Below, in pieces: positions 1-6,239 of a DNA stretch of 6,400 nucleotides. The translations under genes were made by a program, and so were the position numbers. Location of the stretch: positions 1-6,400 of the forward strand of contig JAITNI010000174.1 in NCBI GenBank assembly GCA_031290535.1, read 5' to 3'. How positions within the stretch are numbered: position 1 is the first letter of the stretch; every line of letters begins with the position of its first letter. This DNA comes from Zoogloeaceae bacterium (GTDB taxonomy: Bacteria; Pseudomonadota; Gammaproteobacteria; Burkholderiales; Rhodocyclaceae). Under the pieces are notes generated by a model. It ran no database searches, was not told the origin of the DNA, and saw only the letters and a list, made by a program, of their open reading frames with translations.

Positions 1-86
1 TGCCCGCCCAAACAGGCGAGACTTGCGCCCAGCATGGAAAGGGCCAGTCCGCCGCACAGGGCAAGCGTGGGCGAGGGCGTTTTCAT
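1..86 (-). CDS. Start of a fifth operon gene: short membrane or exported protein, cut by window edge
   Basis: Only the first 28 codons are visible, read from an ATG at 86-84. The peptide has a short Lys-containing head (MKTPSPT) and then an uninterrupted hydrophobic Leu/Ala/Gly/Cys stretch from about residue 8 to 28, which could be a signal peptide or an N-terminal membrane anchor. The start is well supported: GGGAGG lies 7 nt upstream (plus-strand 94-99), and the ATG overlaps the TGA of the preceding gene as ATGA, so translation is probably coupled. Position after a GspL/PilMN-like gene makes a PilO/GspM/MshJ-type or other periplasmic assembly protein plausible, but nothing in 28 residues identifies a family. 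Two cysteines are present (residues 11 and 25), but neither sits in a good lipobox. No function is claimed. Confidence 0.75.
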   Translation of the reverse strand, partial: MKTPSPTLALCGGLALSMLGASLACLGG

Positions 87-1486
87 GGCGCGGCCTCCCA
101 TTGCAAACGCAACTGAAAGTTTGGCGCGGCCTCGCTCGGTCGCAGTTCCCCCTCAACACGCCGGGCGGGGGAGGCCAGATCGGCAAGCAGGCGCTCGAAA
201 TCCGCCGCGCTGCCGGAAAACTGCCCGTCGACGGTAAGGGAATTTTCCGCTGCCGCGCAGCGCCAGCGCAGACGTTCAAGCTGCGCCGCCGGGTGTTTTT
301 CCAGCGCCTGACTCAGGGGGCGCATATCCAGACAGGCGGGGTTTTGCGGGCGAGCCAGTTGTTCATAACGGGCGAGCAGGCGGCGCAAGTCTTCCGGCGG
401 CAAAGAAGTTTCTGGCAGCGGGACGGCGGGCTGCGCCTGTTGCGCCGCTTGCCATTGGGCCGTCTCACGCCGCAAGGCTTGCCCGGTCTGCCATTCCCAT
501 GCGCCGAACAGCAATCCGGCCAGCAGAAGAACCCCCCCGGCGCCGAGACTGAGCCACGGAGAAAGGGGCCAAAAGCGGCGACTCAGGCGAGAAGAACGCC
601 AGTGCGCCGGGGTATAACGCGCCTTGGGCGGCTGTGTGGCCAGCAGATGCAGCAGGAGCCGTTCGACAGGGGGCGGGGCATTCTCCGTGGGGGCAGGCGA
701 CGGGCAACCCAGACGGGCGGCGGTTTCCGCCAGCGGGATGGACACAAAGCGGATCCCTTCCACTTCGGGAATTTCCCCGGCCAAACCGGTCTCTGTCGGA
801 TTGTCGGACAGGAGCGCCACCGTCAGCGTGTCTTCCCGCGCCAGCAGGCGCTGGCTGAGAAAATAACGGCGCAGTTGCGCGGCTTCCCCGGATAAGGTTT
901 CCGCGCGGATTTTTAGCGTTGGCGCGTGCCGGAAAAAGACCGCCTGCCCCGCCACCAGCAAGGTTTCTGCCATGCCGTCCGCGTGAAAACTGAACACGAG
1001 CCGGGGATTTGCGTCCGAATAGTTCAAGGCGCGGCACAGCGTGGCGATCAGGAACGGGAGGCTGTAGAGACCCGCCAGCGTCGCCCGGTTTTCCTGCGCG
1101 AGGTAAAAAAGCGCGTCCAGCGGCGCGGGTCGGGTCAGGGCGGCGAGGAGCAGCCGTTCTTTCTGCCGGTTCAAAGTCGGGCCGAGCGAGGCCGTCAGCG
1201 TGTAGGGCGTCGCGCCAAAATGGCGGGCGAGCTGGCGCTTGAGTACCTCCTGCCGGTCTTGCCCGCGCAGGCGCGGCAGCGTTTCCAGCCGCAATTCTTC
1301 ATCCGCCAGATGCGCCAGCACCGTGAGCGTCAGGCCGGGATGCGCCCGCAACCACGCGCCCAGCGCGGCATTGCCTTCGGGGTCGGCGGTAAATTCCGCC
1401 AGCGCCACAAGCTCGCCCGCTCGCCAGCCAAACAGGGCAAGGCGGCGGGCGGTAAGAAAGAGCAGGTGTTTTTTTGCCGTCGCCAT
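83..1486 (-). CDS. GspL/PilM-PilN-like (MshI-like) bitopic assembly protein
   Basis: A 467-residue protein. Residues 1-305 form a soluble, presumably cytoplasmic part with alternating strand and helix character. A single hydrophobic segment lies at about 310-330, followed by W-E-W at the membrane boundary. Residues 335-467 form a presumably periplasmic part: an Ala/Gln/Leu-rich, probably helical stretch (about 335-380), then a small alpha/beta domain. This architecture matches GspL of type II secretion, or PilM joined to PilN in type IV pili (MshI in MSHA systems), which link the assembly ATPase to the periplasmic alignment complex. The nucleotide-binding signature usual at the PilM N-terminus is not evident, so the actin-like fold is an inference. 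The start is an ATG 3 nt after the platform gene's TAG, with AAGG 8 nt upstream. Its TGA overlaps the next ATG. The family call rests on architecture and gene position rather than a diagnostic motif. Confidence 0.6.
   Translation of the reverse strand: MATAKKHLLFLTARRLALFGWRAGELVALAEFTADPEGNAALGAWLRAHPGLTLTVLAHLADEELRLETLPRLRGQDRQEVLKRQLARHFGATPYTLTASLGPTLNRQKERLLLAALTRPAPLDALFYLAQENRATLAGLYSLPFLIATLCRALNYSDANPRLVFSFHADGMAETLLVAGQAVFFRHAPTLKIRAETLSGEAAQLRRYFLSQRLLAREDTLTVALLSDNPTETGLAGEIPEVEGIRFVSIPLAETAARLGCPSPAPTENAPPPVERLLLHLLATQPPKARYTPAHWRSSRLSRRFWPLSPWLSLGAGGVLLLAGLLFGAWEWQTGQALRRETAQWQAAQQAQPAVPLPETSLPPEDLRRLLARYEQLARPQNPACLDMRPLSQALEKHPAAQLERLRWRCAAAENSLTVDGQFSGSAADFERLLADLASPARRVEGELRPSEAAPNFQLRLQWEAAP
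94..99 (-). promoter_or_regulatory. Ribosome binding site of the left-edge gene
   Basis: The minus strand reads GGGAGG, then 7 nt, then the ATG at 86-84. It is the strongest Shine-Dalgarno in the window and lies inside the last codons of the upstream gene. It is the main reason to accept the truncated left-edge reading frame as a real gene. Confidence 0.75.
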
Positions 1487-1489
1487 GCG

Positions 1490-2689
1490 CTACGCCTTGA
1501 ACTGACTGATAATGTCATAAATGGGGCCGATGACGGAGAGCACAATCCAGCCCATCAGAGCACCGAGCGCCAGCGTCAGCAGCGGTTCGATGAGCGCCTC
1601 TACCCGCCCGATGGCGGCCTCGGCATCGCGGCTGTAAAAATAGCTGACGTTTTTCATGGCGGTATCCAGCGCGCCCGTGGTTTCGCCCACCCGCGCCATG
1701 CGGACGACCAGCGGCGGGAACAGCACCGCCTCCTGAAAGGCGCTTGCCATGTTGCGCCCCTCGCGGATGGCCGCGCCGGTTTTTTCCAGCGCCTGCCGGA
1801 TCACCCGGTTGCCCACCACATCCTGCGTGGTCGCCAGCGCTTCCAGCACCGGAATGCCAGCGGCGTAGAGCATGGCGAAGGTGTCGGCAAAACGGGCGAG
1901 GATGATTTTTTGCAAAATGCCGCCCAGAACCGGCAGGCGTAATTTGAGGGCATCCAGACGGTATTGCGCCGCCGGACTGTAGAAAAGCCACAGGCGGCTG
2001 CCGACGCCGCCCAGAATCAGGAGGGCGAGCGGCACCGGCCAGTAGGCCGCCAGCAGGTCGGAGAGCCAGAACAGCAGGCGGGCGTGCAGGGGCAGGGTCT
2101 GCCCCATGTTGCCGACAAAAAGTTTGAGTTGCGGCACGAGGTAGAGCATCAAAAAGCTCGTCGCGGCCAGCATGATCGTCGCCACAAAACCGGGGTAGAG
2201 CAGCAGCTTCTGGCGTTGGGCGCGCCATTCTTCTTCCCACTTCAGTTGCGCGCCGAGTTTTTCCAGTACCGCCGCCAGATCGCCGGAACGTTCTCCGGCG
2301 CGAATCAGGCTGATGAACACGGCGTCAAAACATTCGGGATGCGCGGTCAGGGCTTGCGAAAGCGTTTGGCCGCCCTCAATGCCTTGCGCCAGTTGCGTGG
2401 CGATTTCCTTCAGCTGCGGATGTTCAAGGGAATCGGCGAGTTCCGTCAGGGTTTCCAGCAGCGGCACGCCCGCCCGCAACAGTTGTTGCCACTGAAAGCA
2501 AAAATGCAGGCATTCCCGGCGTGGCGCGGCGCGAGGGCCGAACAGGGGAAGCCGCGTGACCGGCCTGCACCGCACCAGATACAGCGCCCTTTGTTTCAAA
2601 AGCGTTTCCAGATCGAGCGGATGCGCGGCTTCCATGCGGCCTTTGACCCGGCGACCATCGGAGCGGAGAGCGGAATAGGCGTAGCGCAT
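1490..2689 (-). CDS. Type II secretion/type IV pilus inner-membrane platform protein (GspF/PilC/MshG family)
   Basis: A 399-residue polytopic inner-membrane protein, the usual length for the GspF/PilC family, which sits at the base of the machine and couples the ATPase to pilin or pseudopilin assembly. The N-terminus (MRYAYSALRSDGRRVKG) is the typical family opening. Two homologous T2SSF domains are visible, about residues 62-185 and 265-387. Each begins with a related motif, Q-L-L-R-A-G-V-P-L-L-E-T-L at 69-81 and A-M-L-Y-A-A-G-I-P-V-L-E-A-L at 272-285. Hydrophobic segments lie at about 163-187, 216-236 and 368-390, as expected. The late motif F-P-P-L-V-V-R-M-A-R-V-G-E-T-T-G-A-L (324-341) is diagnostic. 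The ATG at 2689-2687 was chosen because it gives the canonical N-terminus; longer versions would run into the ATPase gene. It follows the ATPase TAA by 17 nt and has no good Shine-Dalgarno, suggesting coupled translation. MshG is the likeliest orthologue given the neighbouring secretin. Confidence 0.93.
   Translation of the reverse strand: MRYAYSALRSDGRRVKGRMEAAHPLDLETLLKQRALYLVRCRPVTRLPLFGPRAAPRRECLHFCFQWQQLLRAGVPLLETLTELADSLEHPQLKEIATQLAQGIEGGQTLSQALTAHPECFDAVFISLIRAGERSGDLAAVLEKLGAQLKWEEEWRAQRQKLLLYPGFVATIMLAATSFLMLYLVPQLKLFVGNMGQTLPLHARLLFWLSDLLAAYWPVPLALLILGGVGSRLWLFYSPAAQYRLDALKLRLPVLGGILQKIILARFADTFAMLYAAGIPVLEALATTQDVVGNRVIRQALEKTGAAIREGRNMASAFQEAVLFPPLVVRMARVGETTGALDTAMKNVSYFYSRDAEAAIGRVEALIEPLLTLALGALMGWIVLSVIGPIYDIISQFKA
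1495..1498 (-). promoter_or_regulatory. Ribosome binding site of the GspL/PilMN-like gene
   Basis: The minus strand reads AAGG, 8 nt before the ATG at 1486-1484. It lies within the last sense codons (Phe-Lys-Ala) of the platform protein gene, so termination of that gene and initiation of this one are physically coupled. Confidence 0.55.
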
Positions 2690-2706
2690 GGGGTTGTCGG
2701 GCGGCG

Positions 2707-4440
2707 TTACATACGCTCGCTCAAATCCACCACCCGGCACAATTCTTCCAGGGCGGTGAGACCGGCCAGCACTCGCGCCACGCCGTCTTCCGCCAGCGAA
2801 CAAAAGCCCTTGTCAATGGCATGGCGCAGCAATTCGCTTTTCGGGGCGCGACAGGCGATGAGATCGTCCAGTTCCCCGTCGATGCGTAAAATTTCCATAA
2901 TCGCCAGCCGCCCGCGATAACCTGAAAAATGACACGCTTCGCAGCCCTGGGGATGATAAATACGCGGCGCTTCGGCGTCAGAAGCCAGCCCCAGCAGGCG
3001 ACACTCGCGCAAGTCGGCGGGCGCGGCGGTTTTGCAGCGCGGACAAAGCCGTCGCACCAGACGTTGCGCGACAATGCCGATGACGTTGCCGGAGAGGATG
3101 TCCGGCGTCACACCGATGTCCAGCAGGCGGGGAATCGCGCCCACGGCGGAAGCGGTGTGCAGGGTCGAAAACACCTGATGCCCGGTCATGGCGGCGCGCA
3201 GGGCCATTTCGGCGGTGGGCGCGTCGCGGATTTCGCCGACCAGAATCACGTCCGGGTCTTGCCGCATCATGGCGCGCACGCCATTGGCAAAATCCAGCTT
3301 GGCGGCCTCGCGCACCGAAGTCTGGCGCACCAGCGGCATGGGATATTCCACCGGGTCTTCCAGCGTCATGATGTTGATGCGCTCGGAATTGAGGTGGCTC
3401 AGGATGGAATACAACGTTGTCGTTTTGCCGCTGCCGGTGGGGCCGGTGACGAGCAGCAGCCCTTCCGGCCTTGCCAACATGCGTTTCAATTCCTGAAGGC
3501 CGGTTTCGGACAGCCCCAGTTGTTCCAGCGGCACAATGCCCTTTTGCCGGTCGAGCACCCTGAGGACGATGTTTTCCCCATGCAGCGTCGGCTGGCTGGC
3601 GACGCGAAAATCCACCGGACGTCCCGAAATGGCAAGCGCGATGTGGCCGTCCTGCGGGGCGCGGGTTTCGGCGATGTTCATGCCGCTGATGACCTTCAGG
3701 CGCACGGCCATCGCGGGCCAGTGCGCCAGATGCAGGGCGCGAATCTGGCGCAGGATGCCATCCTGCCGGTAGCGGATGCGGAGAAAACTTTTTTCCGGCT
3801 CAAAGTGAATGTCGGAGGCTTCCTGTTTGACGGCATCGGTGAGCAGGGCGTCAATCAGGCGCACGACTGGCTGGCTGTATTCGGGACTGGCGTTTGCGCC
3901 TGCCGTGTCGATTTCTCCGGTTTCGATCTCCTTCAGGATGCCGTCAATGGAAAGTTCGTGTCCATAATAGCGATCAATGGCCTGACCGATTTCCGATTCC
4001 CCGGCCAGTAGAATTTTGAGGGGGGTCTCGCGCCCAAGCAGGGCGCGCACCTTGTCGAGTCCCGCGAGTTCATTGGCATCGGCCACCGCGAGCGTCAACT
4101 GGCGCGTCTTTGCGTCATAATCAAGGGGCAGAAAATGGTAGCGTTCGGCAAGCGGACGGGGCACCCGTTCCAGAGCGGCAGGGTCGGCCACGATGCGCGC
4201 CAGATCAATGCTCGTCTGGCCGAGATTTTCCGCCAGCGCCGCCTTCAGCGTGTTTTCGGACACAAAGCCCAGATGTACCAGCAGTTTGCCGAGCGGCAGC
4301 GGCGCGGCATGGGCGGATTTGCCCTGTTCAAGCAGGGCGATGCGTAACTGGTCTTCAGAGAGCAGCCCCTGACGCAAAAGCGTCTGCCCGAGCGGCAAAG
4401 GCGAGCGGACTTCTGCGCGGGGCAAGGCGGCGGCATCCAT
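2707..4440 (-). CDS. Assembly ATPase of type IV pilus/type II secretion family (GspE/PilB/MshE-like) with MshEN-like N-terminus
   Basis: A 577-residue cytoplasmic hexameric ATPase that powers assembly. Residues 14-72 carry two tandem L-G-x-x-L-x-x-x-G repeats of MshEN type, followed by a T2SSE N-terminal region to about 160. The N2 domain (about 187-300) includes E-A-S-D-I-H-F-E-P (207-215). The ATPase core shows every signature: Walker A GPTGSGKT at 333-340 (Lys339), Asp box L-E-D-P-V-E at 360-365, Walker B D-P-D-V-I-L-V-G-E-I-R-D at 395-406 (Glu403), and His box T-G-H-Q-V-F-S-T-L-H-T at 419-429. A zinc-binding tetracysteine is at Cys466/Cys469 and Cys500/Cys503, as in GspE/PilB and not in retraction ATPases such as PilT. 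The ATG at 4440-4438 shares its A with the secretin's TGA (TGATG). A TTG codon directly before it could also initiate but would add only one residue. No clear Shine-Dalgarno is seen, so translational coupling is likely. Confidence 0.95.
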   Translation of the reverse strand: MDAAALPRAEVRSPLPLGQTLLRQGLLSEDQLRIALLEQGKSAHAAPLPLGKLLVHLGFVSENTLKAALAENLGQTSIDLARIVADPAALERVPRPLAERYHFLPLDYDAKTRQLTLAVADANELAGLDKVRALLGRETPLKILLAGESEIGQAIDRYYGHELSIDGILKEIETGEIDTAGANASPEYSQPVVRLIDALLTDAVKQEASDIHFEPEKSFLRIRYRQDGILRQIRALHLAHWPAMAVRLKVISGMNIAETRAPQDGHIALAISGRPVDFRVASQPTLHGENIVLRVLDRQKGIVPLEQLGLSETGLQELKRMLARPEGLLLVTGPTGSGKTTTLYSILSHLNSERINIMTLEDPVEYPMPLVRQTSVREAAKLDFANGVRAMMRQDPDVILVGEIRDAPTAEMALRAAMTGHQVFSTLHTASAVGAIPRLLDIGVTPDILSGNVIGIVAQRLVRRLCPRCKTAAPADLRECRLLGLASDAEAPRIYHPQGCEACHFSGYRGRLAIMEILRIDGELDDLIACRAPKSELLRHAIDKGFCSLAEDGVARVLAGLTALEELCRVVDLSERM

Positions 4441-6119
4441 CAACTGCCGCGCCAGACGGGGAAATCCGGGGAGAGGGGTTGCGCGACGGGCGGCGGCGCA
4501 AAAAAATCCTCGTCTGGCAGATACTTTCGCAAGGGCGCAAAATCGCCATTCAGGCCGGGGTCATGCAGGATGATCGGGCGCAGAAAAATCACCAGCTCCG
4601 ATTTGCGGGCCGCGTTATGGCGGGAAGTGAACATCTCCCCGAACACCGGCAATTGCCCCAGCAGCGGCATCCGCCCGGTCTTGTAATCGGTATGGTCTTC
4701 CATCAGGCCGCCCAGCACGGCAATTTCCCCGCTTGCCACCCGGAGGATGGATTCGATTTCACGGGTGCGAATCTGGGGAATTTCATTGGACAGGTGTTGC
4801 GGAATATCCGGGTTGGGGTCTTTGACCATGCCCGAAATGCTGGAGATGGTCGGGCGGACATTCAAAATAACGCTGTCATTGACGCCGATTTGCGGCGTGA
4901 CCGTCATCACCAGCCCGACAGAAACGGTCTGCGGCGTGGTGGTATAGGCCACAATGGCGTTGCTGTTGGCGTTACCCGGCGTCACATCGGCCTTGATGTT
5001 GAAATACACGACATTTTCCACCACCTTCAACAAGGCGGTCTGGTTGTTGAGCACGGACAGGCGCGGGCTGGACAGCACCCGGGTCGTGCCGAAGGATTGC
5101 AGCAGTTTCAGCGTGAGCGTCAGGGGATTGGCGTGATGGGCGAAGTTGAGCACAAAGGGCATGTTGGCGTCGGGAAGGTTGCCGACCAGGGCGGGCGGCG
5201 TCAGGGAAAGCGCCTTGTCGCCCTCTGACCAGACGCGGCTCCACTCAATGCCCTGTTGATAGCCGTCGCTCAGTTCCACTTCCACGATGGTGGCCTCGAT
5301 CATCACCTGCCGCCGGGCGGCGTTTTCCACCCGTTCAATGAATTCCCGGACGCGCTCATGCTGGCGTTCTGTGGCGCGAACCGTCACCACGCCGCTCTCC
5401 GGGTGCACGATGACGGCAGGCGCGGCGTTGGGGGGCGTCTCTAGCGTCTCGCGCAAAAGATCCTGAATGTCCTTTTCCAGCGATTCCCAGAACAGGTTTT
5501 TGGAGACATTTTCCACCCGTGTGCTGGAAAGATTGCCCGCCCCCAGCACAGACTCCGCCCCGCCCGCCGTATTGGCGCTGGTGGCAATCTGGGTGCTGGT
5601 CGCCACCGCGCCGCTCATGTGGCGGCTCAGATTCACATAATCCACCTTGTAGTGGCGCAAAAAAGGCGTATCCGGCAAAACGAGCAGCGTGTCGTCTTCC
5701 CGCTCAAAACGCACTTTGGCCTGACGGGCGATGCGCGCCAACAGTTGCGGCAAAGTCCGCGCCACGGCATTCAGGGAAACCTCGCCGCTGACGTCGGGAT
5801 GAATATCCACATTGAGCTTGGCGTCCCGCGCCAGCACAAACAGCAGGTCGCGCACCGGCACGTTATGCACGGTGACATTGTAGGTTTCCGGTTCTGAAAG
5901 GGGTGGCGCAGGCGGCGGGAGAGAAGGAGAAGCAGGGGAAGGGGAAGCAGCAGGCGCGGAAATCTCCGCTGGCGGCGCGGTTGCCGTCGTCGAAAGCGCA
6001 GCCTGTCCGGTATTCAGATGCGCCCCGACCGGGTCTGGCAAAACCGGAATGCCGCAAGCGCCCAGCAGCGCCGCGCACAACGCCAGAAGCAGCAAAGGCA
6101 AAACCTTCCTTGCAAACAT
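4440..6119 (-). CDS. mshL: Lipoprotein secretin, MSHA-type MshL-like outer-membrane channel
   Basis: A 559-residue secretin, the multimeric outer-membrane gate of a type IV pilus or type II secretion-like system. Residues 1-21 are a lipoprotein signal peptide with lipobox L-G-A-C, lipidated Cys22; Gly at +2 favours the outer membrane. A Pro/Ala/Ser-rich linker (about 43-77) precedes a short N-domain (about 78-150: N-V-T-V-H-N-V-P-V-R-D-L-L). Then comes a Ser/Thr/Ala/Gly-rich region (168-205) and a second N-domain with V-I-V-H-P-E-S-G-V-V-T-V-R-A (236-249). The secretin barrel (about 270-515) has V-M-I-E-A-T-I-V-E-V at 272-281, S-D-G-Y-Q-Q-G at 284-290 and M-P-L-L-G-Q-L-P-V-F-G-E-M-F at 484-497. 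This layout fits MshL better than GspD, which has more N-domains. The ATG at 6119 was chosen for its GAGG 5 nt upstream and clean signal peptide; an upstream GTG would add nine polar residues. The MSHA assignment is by sequence style; PilQ- or BfpB-like relatives remain possible. Confidence 0.92.
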   Translation of the reverse strand: MFARKVLPLLLLALCAALLGACGIPVLPDPVGAHLNTGQAALSTTATAPPAEISAPAASPSPASPSLPPPAPPLSEPETYNVTVHNVPVRDLLFVLARDAKLNVDIHPDVSGEVSLNAVARTLPQLLARIARQAKVRFEREDDTLLVLPDTPFLRHYKVDYVNLSRHMSGAVATSTQIATSANTAGGAESVLGAGNLSSTRVENVSKNLFWESLEKDIQDLLRETLETPPNAAPAVIVHPESGVVTVRATERQHERVREFIERVENAARRQVMIEATIVEVELSDGYQQGIEWSRVWSEGDKALSLTPPALVGNLPDANMPFVLNFAHHANPLTLTLKLLQSFGTTRVLSSPRLSVLNNQTALLKVVENVVYFNIKADVTPGNANSNAIVAYTTTPQTVSVGLVMTVTPQIGVNDSVILNVRPTISSISGMVKDPNPDIPQHLSNEIPQIRTREIESILRVASGEIAVLGGLMEDHTDYKTGRMPLLGQLPVFGEMFTSRHNAARKSELVIFLRPIILHDPGLNGDFAPLRKYLPDEDFFAPPPVAQPLSPDFPVWRGS

Positions 6120-6124
6120 GAAGA

Positions 6125-6128
6125 CCTC
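6125..6128 (-). promoter_or_regulatory. Ribosome binding site of the secretin gene
   Basis: The minus strand reads GAGG, 5 nt before the ATG at 6119-6117. It decides the start in favour of this ATG over the in-frame GTG at 6146-6144, which would put nine residues ahead of an otherwise textbook lipoprotein signal peptide. Confidence 0.7.
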
Positions 6129-6195
6129 GGTCAGGCAGTACGGCACGATGCGGCAAGAATAATGAGCCGTGCGACACAGGTAATTTATGGGACAG

Positions 6196-6219
6196 GCATT
6201 AAATGCGGCTATCCTAGCC
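6196..6219. repeat. Two abutting short inverted repeats over the promoter -10 and start site
   Basis: GCATT-A-AATGC at 6196-6206 is followed with no gap by GGCTA-TCC-TAGCC at 6207-6219; both are perfect five-base arms. The second encloses the proposed -10 box (6211-6216) and the first covers the predicted transcription start. They could be operator half-sites or a small hairpin at the 5' end of the transcript. Five-base arms are short enough to occur by chance. Confidence 0.3.
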
Positions 6220-6239
6220 TCATGATGCGTTCATTGCAA
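6211..6239 (-). promoter_or_regulatory. Candidate sigma70 promoter for the operon
   Basis: On the minus strand, TTGCAA (6239-6234) is followed after exactly 17 nt by TAGGAT (6216-6211), each matching the sigma70 consensus at four of six positions with optimal spacing. Initiation would fall near 6204, giving a leader of about 85 nt before the secretin ATG. It is the best-placed promoter-like pair upstream of the first gene. No sigma54-type pair with correct GG-N10-GC spacing was found facing the operon. The call is from pattern alone. Confidence 0.45.

Noticed and set aside
23..1942. Long plus-strand open frames (23-895 and 926-1942) opposite the GspL/PilMN-like and platform genes
   Set aside because: They are Arg/Gln/Gly-rich, show no domain or hydrophobic organisation, and lie antisense to well-supported genes. 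GC-rich third positions commonly leave such frames open.
2690..2803. Longer platform protein starting near 2803
   Set aside because: The added 38 residues are Arg/Gly-rich, overlap the ATPase coding sequence and do not resemble the family; the MRYAYSAL start does.
1964..5228. Plus-strand open frames of 318, 360 and 372 codons opposite the platform, ATPase and secretin genes
   Set aside because: Each overlaps a gene carrying family-diagnostic motifs, and their products have the biased Arg/Gln/His/Ala composition of antisense shadows.
6120..6146. Longer secretin start at GTG 6146
   Set aside because: It would place MPYCLTEVF before a textbook lipoprotein signal peptide and ignore the GAGG located 5 nt before the ATG at 6119.
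6142..6155. Sigma54-type promoter (CGGCAC...CGGCA) on the plus strand
   Set aside because: The GG to GC spacing is nine bases instead of ten, the element faces away from the operon, and no gene starts suitably downstream.
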